Assembly (NCBI RefSeq): GCF_030731085.1
Contig: NZ_JASNFN010000012.1
Location: forward strand, 1 to 64,000
Source: Blastococcus carthaginiensis
GTDB lineage: Bacteria > Actinomycetota > Actinomycetes > Mycobacteriales > Geodermatophilaceae
DNA length: 64,000 bases
Direction of reading: 5' to 3'
This document shows, piece after piece, positions 57,886 to 64,000 of the stretch. Position 1 is the first letter of the stretch, and each line of letters begins with the position of its first letter. The position numbers and the translations under genes were made by a program. The notes under the pieces are model-generated. The model ran no database searches. It was not told the origin of the DNA and was given only the letters and a program-made list of their open reading frames with translations.

Positions 57886-59661
57886 ATGGGCCTGGGTCCT
57901 GACGAGCTGAAGGCGCGGCGTGAGCGTGACGTGGCCTCGCTGCTCAGCCAGATCTCCTACCTCGAGGAAGAGATCGGCCTGCTCCGCCGCAAGGTGGCCG
58001 ACAGCCCGCGCCAGGTGCGCGCGCTGGAGGAGCGGATTGCGGAGGCAGAGGGCCGTGCCGCCTTCCTGTCCGAGCGCAACGACAAGCTGGCCGGCACCCT
58101 GCGGGACGCCCGCGAGCAGCTGGTCACGCTCAAGGAGGAGGTCGACCGGCTCGGTCAGCCCCCGTCGGGCTACGGCGTCTTCCTCACCTCCTACGAGGAC
58201 GGCACGGTCGACGTCTTCACCGGCGGCCGCAAGCTGCGGGTCTCCGTCTCGCCGAACGTCGAGGTCGAGGGCCTGCGCACCGGCCAGGAGGTCATGCTCA
58301 ACGAGGCGATGAACGTCGTCGAGGCGCGCGACTTCGAGCGCCAGGGCGACGTCGTCATGCTCAAGGAGCTGCTCGAGCCGGTCGACGGCGTCACGCCGCG
58401 CGCGCTGGTCATCGGGCACACCGACGAGGAGCGCGTCGTCTACCTCGCCGACTCGCTGGCCGGCCAGCCGCTGCGCGCGGGCGACTCGCTGCTGCTGGAG
58501 AGCCGGTCGGGTTACGTCTACGAGCGGATCCCCAAGAGCGAGGTCGAGGAGCTCGTCCTCGAGGAGGTCCCCGACATCGACTACGCGGACATCGGTGGCC
58601 TCTCCCGGCAGATCGAGCAGATCCGCGACGCCGTCGAGCTGCCATTCCTGCACGCCGAGCTGTTCCGCGAGTTCCAGCTCCGCCCGCCGAAGGGGATCCT
58701 GCTCTACGGCCCACCCGGCTGCGGCAAGACGCTCATCGCCAAGGCGGTGGCCAACTCGCTGGCCAAGAAGGTCGCCGCGGTGAAGGGCGAGGGCGTCAAC
58801 CAGGCGAAGTCCTACTTCCTGAACATCAAGGGCCCCGAGCTCCTCAACAAGTACGTCGGGGAGACCGAGCGGCACATCCGCCTGGTGTTCCAGCGGGCCC
58901 GCGAGAAGGCCAGCGAGGGCACGCCGGTCATCGTGTTCTTCGACGAGATGGACTCGATCTTCCGCACCCGTGGGTCGGGGGTGTCCTCCGACGTCGAGTC
59001 GACGATCGTGCCGCAGCTGCTCAGCGAGATCGACGGCGTCGAGGGGCTGGAGAACGTCATCGTCATCGGCGCCTCCAACCGGGAGGACATGATCGACCCG
59101 GCGATCCTGCGCCCCGGTCGGCTCGACGTGAAGATCAAGATCGAGCGGCCCGACGCCGAGGCCGCCCGCGACATCTTCAGCAAGTACCTGGTGCCCGAAC
59201 TGCCCCTGCACGCCGACGACCTCGCCGAGCACGGCGGCAACCGGGAGTCGACGATCGCCGGGATGATCCAGCGCACCGTCGAGCGGATGTACACCGAGAG
59301 CGAGGAGAACCGCTTCCTCGAGGTCACCTACGCCAACGGTGACAAGGAGGTCCTCTACTTCAAGGACTTCAACTCCGGCGCCATGCTGCAGAACATCGTC
59401 GACCGCGCGAAGAAGATGGCGATCAAGGAGCGGCTGGAGACCGGCACCGGCGGGCTCCGCGTCGGCCACCTCATGCAGGCGTGCCTCGACGAGTTCAAGG
59501 AGAACGAGGACCTGCCCAACACGACCAACCCCGACGACTGGGCGCGGATCTCGGGCAAGAAGGGCGAGCGGATCGTCTACATCCGCACCCTCATCAGCGG
59601 GAAGGGCAACGAGGCCGGTCGCGCCATCGACACGGCGACCAACACCGGCCAGTACCTGTAG
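57886..59661 (+). CDS. arc: Proteasome-associated AAA ATPase ring subunit
   Basis: 591 residues. A coiled coil (about 8-80) that binds Pup, two OB-fold domains, then an AAA domain with Walker A GPPGCGKT (275-282) and Walker B VFFDEMDS (Asp353, Glu354), and the arginine-finger region NREDMIDPAILRPGRLDV. It ends in GQYL, the penultimate-Tyr tail that docks on the 20S core and opens its gate. It unfolds pupylated proteins. AT-rich TATAGAT near 57843 may be its promoter; GGAGGT is at 57874-57879. Confidence 0.96.
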   Translation: MGLGPDELKARRERDVASLLSQISYLEEEIGLLRRKVADSPRQVRALEERIAEAEGRAAFLSERNDKLAGTLRDAREQLVTLKEEVDRLGQPPSGYGVFLTSYEDGTVDVFTGGRKLRVSVSPNVEVEGLRTGQEVMLNEAMNVVEARDFERQGDVVMLKELLEPVDGVTPRALVIGHTDEERVVYLADSLAGQPLRAGDSLLLESRSGYVYERIPKSEVEELVLEEVPDIDYADIGGLSRQIEQIRDAVELPFLHAELFREFQLRPPKGILLYGPPGCGKTLIAKAVANSLAKKVAAVKGEGVNQAKSYFLNIKGPELLNKYVGETERHIRLVFQRAREKASEGTPVIVFFDEMDSIFRTRGSGVSSDVESTIVPQLLSEIDGVEGLENVIVIGASNREDMIDPAILRPGRLDVKIKIERPDAEAARDIFSKYLVPELPLHADDLAEHGGNRESTIAGMIQRTVERMYTESEENRFLEVTYANGDKEVLYFKDFNSGAMLQNIVDRAKKMAIKERLETGTGGLRVGHLMQACLDEFKENEDLPNTTNPDDWARISGKKGERIVYIRTLISGKGNEAGRAIDTATNTGQYL

Positions 59662-59666
59662 CCGCG

Positions 59667-59713
59667 CAGACGGACGGCCCGGCCACCTGCGCGGTGGCCG
59701 GGCCGTCCGTCTG
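59667..59713 (+). terminator. 21-base perfect hairpin after arc
   Basis: CAGACGGACGGCCCGGCCACC pairs at all 21 positions with its counterpart at 59693-59713 around a five-base loop (left arm 59667-59687). It starts five bases after the arc stop. No T-tract, but a very strong stem. Confidence 0.8.
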
Positions 59714-59751
59714 TCCGGGGCTCCCTGGTGATCAGGTCACCTGGTCATCAA

Positions 59752-59787
59752 GGGTCCTGGCTCACGACCGGCGGTGAGCCAGGACCC
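59752..59787. repeat. 14-base palindrome with an extra half-copy
   Basis: GGGTCCTGGCTCAC and GTGAGCCAGGACCC pair perfectly around an eight-base loop. A further GCTGAGCCAGGAC follows at 59792-59804. It lies between convergent arc and rpf and may be a second terminator or a dispersed palindrome. Confidence 0.65.
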
Positions 59788-59846
59788 CGTGCGCTGAGCC
59801 AGGACGGCGGTGGCGGGCCGAAACCCGGGCGCCGCTCGGCCGGCGG

Positions 59847-60452
59847 TCAGCCCAGGCGGATCACCTGGCCGGGGTAGATCAGGCCCGGGTCGGCGCCGAT
59901 GACCCCGCGGTTGGCGTCGTACACGGCGCGCCAGTCCAGCCCGGCGGACGCCGCGATCCGCGACAGCGTGTCGCCCGCCTGCACGGTGTACTGCTGCCCG
60001 GCGTCGGCAGGGGCGGGCGCGGGAGTGGGTGCCGGGGCCGCAGCAGGCGCCGGAGCCGCGGCGCTGCCCGCCTTGTCGGCCTCGGTGAGCCCCAGCTTCG
60101 CCGAGCACGCCGGCCAGGCGCCCCAGCCCTGCGCCGCGAGGGTCTTCTCGGCGACCGCGATCTGCTGCTCGCGCGTCGCCAGGTCGGCTCGCGCGGCGTA
60201 CTCCAGGCCGCCGAACGCCTCCCAGGTGGGCTGGTAGAACTGCAGGCCGCCGTAGTAGCCGTTGCCGGTGTTGATCGCCCAGTTGCCGCTGCTCTCGCAC
60301 TGCGCGAGGCGGTCCCAGGTCGCGCCGTCGGCGGCCGCGGCGGTGCCGGTGCCGAGGAACGGGGCGACCAGCGCGGCGCCGGCCACGGCGAGGCCTGCGG
60401 CGCCGCGGCGGAAGGAGCGGGTGGACGGGCGGGGGGTGCTGCGGTTCGTCAT
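59847..60452 (-). CDS. Resuscitation-promoting-factor-type lytic enzyme with LysM
   Basis: 201 residues. A signal peptide ends near AAAADG; the Rpf/transglycosylase domain follows with TWDRLAQCESSGNWAINTGN (catalytic Glu) and YYGGLQFYQPTWEAFGG. A Pro/Ala linker and a C-terminal LysM (YTVQAGDTLSRIA to LIYPGQVIRLG) bind peptidoglycan. Rpf enzymes help dormant actinobacteria resume growth. The gene sits antisense between arc and dop, interrupting the usual run of proteasome genes. Confidence 0.9.
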   Translation of the reverse strand: MTNRSTPRPSTRSFRRGAAGLAVAGAALVAPFLGTGTAAAADGATWDRLAQCESSGNWAINTGNGYYGGLQFYQPTWEAFGGLEYAARADLATREQQIAVAEKTLAAQGWGAWPACSAKLGLTEADKAGSAAAPAPAAAPAPTPAPAPADAGQQYTVQAGDTLSRIAASAGLDWRAVYDANRGVIGADPGLIYPGQVIRLG

Positions 60453-60692
60453 GGTCCTCTCAGAACGGCGGGCGCCCGGACGGCCGGACCCGCGGAGGGA
60501 CGGCGCGCTCCACCCACGGAGCCGGATCGACGGAGGAGGCGCGGCCGCTGGGCGGAGGAGGGCGCGCGGCGCGTCCTGAATCTGCGGCGGACCGGCTCGA
60601 CGGCCGGGATCCGCGCACGTCCCCGATGACCACTCGGTGCGGCCGGGGCACGACCGAGGCTACGGAACGGTTCCGGCATGTGCCAGGGCGCC

Positions 60693-60782
60693 GGCTCGAT
60701 GCCTGCGCCGGTCGGGTGCCGACGGCGGCTCGATGCCGGCGCCGCTCGGGTGCCGACGGCGGCTCGATGCCTGCGCCGGTCC
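60693..60782. repeat. 34-base tandem repeat upstream of dop
   Basis: GGCTCGATGCC begins units at 60693, 60727 and 60761, giving a period of 34 and about 2.6 units. It ends about 17 bases before the dop -10 box. Confidence 0.85.
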
Positions 60783-60799
60783 CGGCGACGGCCGCCGCC

Positions 60800-60805
60800 T
60801 AGGGT
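60800..60805 (+). promoter_or_regulatory. Probable -10 box of dop
   Basis: TAGGGT lies exactly six bases before the dop ATG, with no ribosome site between, so transcription would start at or next to the A of ATG (leaderless). Confidence 0.55.
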
Positions 60806-60811
60806 TGGGCC

Positions 60812-62317
60812 ATGAGCGTGCGGCGGGTCATGGGCACCGAGGTCGAGTACGGCATCTCGGTGCCGCGGCAGCCGGGGGCCAACCCGACGACGCTGTCCAG
60901 CCTGGTGGTGAACGCCTGGGCGGTGGCCGAGGCGCCGACGCCCCGCCGTCCCCGGTGGGACTTCGAGGAGGAGTCGCCGCTGCGCGACGCCCGCGGGTTC
61001 GACCTGACTCCGGCGCAGGCCCTGGACCACAACGACCTGGACGAGGACTCCGGGATGGCCAACGTCATCCTGACCAACGGCGCCCGGCTCTACGTCGACC
61101 ACGCGCACCCGGAGTACTCGACGCCGGAGGTCACCACCCCGCGCGACATCGTCCTGTGGGACAAGGCGGGGGAGCGGGTCATGGCCGAGGCCGCCCGGCG
61201 GGCCGCGCAGATCCCCGGCACGCACCCCATCCAGCTGTACAAGAACAACACCGACGGCAAGGGCGCGTCCTACGGCGCCCACGAGAACTACCTGATGGAC
61301 CGGCGGACGCCGTTCATCGACATCATCCGCGGGCTCGTGCCGTTCTTCGTCACCCGCCAGGTGTTCGCGGGGGCGGGCAAGGTCGGGATCGGGGTGGAGA
61401 GCCGGACGCCGGGCTTCCAGCTCTCGCAGCGCGCCGACTTCTTCGAGGTCGAGGTGGGCCTGGAGACGACGCTGAAGCGGCCGATCATCAACACCCGCGA
61501 CGAGCCGCACGCCAACCCCGACGAGTACCGCCGCCTGCACGTGATCATCGGGGACGCGAACCTCGCCGAGCTGTCGACCTACCTCAAGGTCGGGACGACG
61601 TCGCTCGTGCTGGCCATGATCGAGGCGCGGGCGCTGCCGCCGGACCTGGCCATCGAGGAGCCGGTGGCCGAGCTGCAGGCGGTGAGCCACGATCCCTCGC
61701 TGACCCACCGGGTGCGGCTGCGCGACGGCCGGCGGCTGACCGCGATCCAGGTGCAGCGGCTGTACCTGGAGCGGGCCGAGCGCTTCGTCGAGACCCGCGG
61801 GGAGCGCGACGAGCAGACCGACGACGTCCTGCGACAGTGGGCCGCGGTGCTCGACGACCTCGAGGCCGACCCGATGCGCCTGGCCGACCGGCTGGACTGG
61901 CCGGCGAAGCTTCGCCTGCTGGAGGGCTACCGCTCGCGCGACGGCCTGCAGTGGAGCGATTCGCGGCTCCAGCTGGTGGACCTGCAGTACTCCGACGTGC
62001 GGCCGGACAAGGGGCTGTACAACCGGCTGGTCGCGCGCGGCGCCATGAAGCGCCTGCTCACCGACGAGGAGGTGGTCCGCGCGATGCTGGCGCCGCCCTC
62101 GGACACCCGCGCGTTCTTCCGCGGCGAGTGCCTGCGCCGGTTCCCTGCCCAGATCGCCGCAGCCTCCTGGGACTCGGTGGTCTTCGACCTGGGCCGGGAG
62201 AACCTGGTGCGCATCCCGACGATGGAGCCGCTGCGCGGCACGCGGGAGCACGTGGGCGCGCTGTTCGAGGCCTCGGCGACGGCCCAGGAGCTCGTCGACA
62301 CGATCACCGGCCCCTGA
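60812..62317 (+). CDS. dop: Depupylase/Pup deamidase
   Basis: 501 residues, full Dop length. It converts the Pup C-terminal Gln to Glu and removes Pup from substrates. The glutamine-synthetase-like fold shows GTEVEYGI (metal-binding Glu), Asp96 in ARLYVDHAHPEYSTPE as the likely catalytic Asp, QLYKNNTDGKGASYGAHENY, GVESRTPGFQLSQRADFFEV and a final DLGRENLVRIPTMEPLRG. PafA, the ligase, would lack the ASYG-side Dop features and lies outside the window. Confidence 0.95.
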   Translation: MSVRRVMGTEVEYGISVPRQPGANPTTLSSLVVNAWAVAEAPTPRRPRWDFEEESPLRDARGFDLTPAQALDHNDLDEDSGMANVILTNGARLYVDHAHPEYSTPEVTTPRDIVLWDKAGERVMAEAARRAAQIPGTHPIQLYKNNTDGKGASYGAHENYLMDRRTPFIDIIRGLVPFFVTRQVFAGAGKVGIGVESRTPGFQLSQRADFFEVEVGLETTLKRPIINTRDEPHANPDEYRRLHVIIGDANLAELSTYLKVGTTSLVLAMIEARALPPDLAIEEPVAELQAVSHDPSLTHRVRLRDGRRLTAIQVQRLYLERAERFVETRGERDEQTDDVLRQWAAVLDDLEADPMRLADRLDWPAKLRLLEGYRSRDGLQWSDSRLQLVDLQYSDVRPDKGLYNRLVARGAMKRLLTDEEVVRAMLAPPSDTRAFFRGECLRRFPAQIAAASWDSVVFDLGRENLVRIPTMEPLRGTREHVGALFEASATAQELVDTITGP

Positions 62318-62433
62318 CCGGTCGTCCACAGGGGCGGGGCGCATCCACCGCACCCGGTCGGCGGACGCCGGATGTCGGTGGCTGCGGGTAGTTTCCTGAC
62401 CAGCACCAGCCACTTGACGGACCGGAGGGCAGC

Positions 62434-62643
62434 ATGGCCACCAGGGACACCGGCGGGCAGCAGAAGGCGACGCGGTCGCGCGAGGAGAACGAGGAGATCG
62501 AGGCCTCGGTCGACTCTGAGGTGGCCGAGCGCCACAAGGAGATGTCCGAGGACGTCGACTCGCTCCTCGACGAGATCGACGACGTATTGGAAGAGAATTC
62601 CGAAGAATTTGTTCGCTCTTATGTACAAAAAGGGGGCCAATAG
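62434..62643 (+). CDS. pup: Prokaryotic ubiquitin-like protein Pup
   Basis: 69 residues ending in GGQ, so Dop must deamidate it before attachment to lysines. The disordered N-terminus and the ARC-binding helix (SEDVDSLLDEIDDVLEENSE) are typical. The last 20 or so codons are strikingly AT-rich (TTGGAAGAGAATTCCGAAGA) compared with the GC-rich first two-thirds. A GGAGGG site lies upstream. Confidence 0.97.
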   Translation: MATRDTGGQQKATRSREENEEIEASVDSEVAERHKEMSEDVDSLLDEIDDVLEENSEEFVRSYVQKGGQ

Positions 62644-62644
62644 G

Positions 62645-62663
62645 CCATTCCTTCTAGGAATGC
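62645..62663 (+). promoter_or_regulatory. Small AT-rich hairpin between pup and the HNH gene
   Basis: CATTCCT and AGGAATG form a seven-base stem around TCT, covering the gap between the pup stop and the next start. It would place AGGAATG, the only ribosome-site-like sequence, inside a stem, which could limit translation of the endonuclease. Confidence 0.45.
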
Positions 62664-62666
62664 CGA

Positions 62667-63326
62667 ATGGTCGACGAAAAGTTCTGCCGGGATTGCGGTG
62701 AACTGAGGCCGGTCGCCGAGTTTTCGCGTGACCGCCGGAGGGCGGACGGCCTCAGTTTCTACTGCAAGGTGCACGCGAGGCGCCGACTCCTGGCGTCCAA
62801 GGACGCCCGTCAAGGGCCGCCGAAGCGCCGCCACCGCCGTGAGGTCGACGTGCCGGAGGGGGCCAAATGGTGCCCGGACTGCGAGGTGGTCAAGCCAGTC
62901 GACGACTTCGTCCGCAATGCCGGCCAGCCGTCCGGGCGGGCGCCATACTGCAAGCCCTGCCACAACGCGCGAGGCAAACGCTCGATGGAGAAGCTGGGCG
63001 GTTCGCGGACCTATCACCTCAAGCGGCGTTACGGCATCACCGCCGCAGAAGCGGATGCCATGCTCGAGGAGCAGAACGGCGTGTGCGCCATCTGCCGGAC
63101 GGCGCCGGCCCAGCACGTGGACCACGACCACGCGACCGGTGCCGTGCGGGCGCTGCTGTGCTTCAACTGCAACGGCGGCCTGGGCCAGTTCCGCGACGAT
63201 CCGTGGCTGCTGCGCATGGCCGCCTTCTACGTGGAGCACCACATGCAGCAGCAGGCGATCGCCGTGCTCCAGGCTGCCGGCGCCGACGACCCGGACGGCC
63301 AAGCCGACGTCAGTGGCCGCCGGTAG
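62667..63326 (+). CDS. HNH/endonuclease VII-type protein within the proteasome locus
   Basis: 219 residues. Two N-terminal zinc-finger-like repeats (FCRDCGELRPVAEFSRD with Cys7/10/33; WCPDCEVVKPVDDFVRN with Cys69/72/95/98) precede a recombination-endonuclease-VII domain: Cys140/Cys143, catalytic HVDHDH (150-155) and Cys165/Cys168 in LLCFNCNGGLGQF. It is predicted to cut DNA, perhaps branched DNA. It is flanked by pup and prcB on the same strand. Its first codons continue the AT-rich stretch of pup. Confidence 0.87.
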   Translation: MVDEKFCRDCGELRPVAEFSRDRRRADGLSFYCKVHARRRLLASKDARQGPPKRRHRREVDVPEGAKWCPDCEVVKPVDDFVRNAGQPSGRAPYCKPCHNARGKRSMEKLGGSRTYHLKRRYGITAAEADAMLEEQNGVCAICRTAPAQHVDHDHATGAVRALLCFNCNGGLGQFRDDPWLLRMAAFYVEHHMQQQAIAVLQAAGADDPDGQADVSGRR

Positions 63327-63425
63327 GGTCGCTGACGACGTCCGGAACCGCGTCCGATCAGCACGGCGCGGTGCCCGGCAGAGCAGCGGTGCACGCCGGC
63401 ACAGGCAGGCGGGAGAGGCGGATGG

Positions 63426-64000
63426 GTGAACGAGTCGTCAGCTGGCCGGAGCGGGTTCCCGCCCGCCTACCTGGACCGGGTGGGTTCCTCGTTCACCGAC
63501 TTCCTGGCCGCGTCCGCGCCCGACCTGCTGCCGGGGCGCCGGCCGGTCCCGCAGCTGCCCGTGGGTGACATCGCCCCGCACGGCACCACGATCGTCGCGG
63601 CCAGCTACGACGGCGGCGTTCTCATGGGCGGCGACCGCCGGGCCACCATGGGCAACCTGATCTCCAGCCGCGACATCGAGAAGGTCTACCCGGCCGACTC
63701 CTACAGCGTCATCGGCATCGCCGGCGCCGCGGGCATCGCCATCGAGATGGTGAAGCTCTACCAGGTCGAACTCGAGCACTACGAGAAGATCGAGGGGCTC
63801 ACGATGAGCCTCGACGGCAAGGCCAACCGGCTGGCCCAGATGATCCGCGGCAACCTCGGCGCGGCGCTGCAGGGCCTGGCCGTCGTCCCGCTGTTCGCCG
63901 GCTTCGACCTCGACGCCGCGCCCGGCGAGCTCCCGGGCCGCATCTTCAGCTACGACGTCACCGGCGGGAACTACGAGGAGCGCGGCTACTCGGCAGTCGG
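63426..64000 (+). CDS. prcB: 20S proteasome beta subunit, 3' end off the window
   Basis: The first 191 codons are visible. A propeptide of 53 residues (starting NESSAGRSGFPPAYLDRVGS) is cut before Thr54 in HGTTIVAASYDGGVLMGGDR, which becomes the catalytic N-terminal Thr. The body (GNLISSRDIEKVYPADSYSV, IGIAGAAGIAIEMVKLYQVE) is typical. GTG at 63426 follows GGGAGAGG. prcA and pafA are expected beyond the edge. Confidence 0.95.
   Translation, partial: MNESSAGRSGFPPAYLDRVGSSFTDFLAASAPDLLPGRRPVPQLPVGDIAPHGTTIVAASYDGGVLMGGDRRATMGNLISSRDIEKVYPADSYSVIGIAGAAGIAIEMVKLYQVELEHYEKIEGLTMSLDGKANRLAQMIRGNLGAALQGLAVVPLFAGFDLDAAPGELPGRIFSYDVTGGNYEERGYSAV

Overview
The DNA is very GC-rich, uses many GTG starts and carries mycothiol synthesis (mshC), a Pup-proteasome locus (arc, dop, pup, prcB) and actinobacteria-specific conserved genes (DUF3090, SCO1664 type, DUF5703). 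It is therefore from an actinomycete. The overall style suggests Geodermatophilaceae (Blastococcus, Geodermatophilus, Modestobacter), but that family-level guess is inference.

Left part, about 1-19.6 kb, accessory. It holds a solitary TnpB, three toxin-antitoxin modules (2.1-2.8, 8.4-9.0 and 16.5-17.2 kb), an acyl-CoA dehydrogenase, a NarL-type two-component system, a methyltransferase divergent from a large AfsR/BTAD-type regulator, a SEC-C protein and a TetR-hydrolase pair. Threaded through it are seven copies of one roughly 36-bp repeat, all on the + strand. Each interval between copies holds about one functional module, and a copy follows each of the three toxin genes. The 5' half of the repeat nearly matches the 3' end of the tRNA-Leu(GAG) gene that closes the region at 19.6 kb. 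This mosaic is the most unusual structure in the window.

Middle, about 19.7-33.6 kb, mostly housekeeping: a GGDEF protein, an M20 peptidase, an SDR, a small methyltransferase, a quinone oxidoreductase, a pentapeptide-repeat protein, a DUF2470 gene behind an IdeR/DtxR-like iron box, a RecD2-type helicase with an aldo/keto reductase, uppP behind a possible leaderless leader ORF, and a two-domain AMIN-like secreted protein. An extreme G-run/C-run tract lies between uppP and the AMIN-like gene.

Right part, about 31-64 kb, core. From memory, its backbone parallels Mycobacterium tuberculosis Rv2136c to Rv2110c: uppP, phosphoglycerate mutase-like, DUF3090, SCO1664 type, mshC, PAC2, metH, RecB-like nuclease, trmI, proteasomal ATPase, dop, pup, prcB. 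Lineage-specific insertions include a dGTPase-like gene, a BTAD regulator with a tautomerase, copCD with a CHRD protein and a class F sortase, an AceE-like enzyme, an Rpf-type lytic enzyme, and an HNH/endonuclease VII gene wedged between pup and prcB beside an AT-rich stretch. prcB is cut by the window end.

Several core genes have a TANNNT hexamer 6-8 bases before the start codon and no Shine-Dalgarno sequence, suggesting leaderless transcripts.
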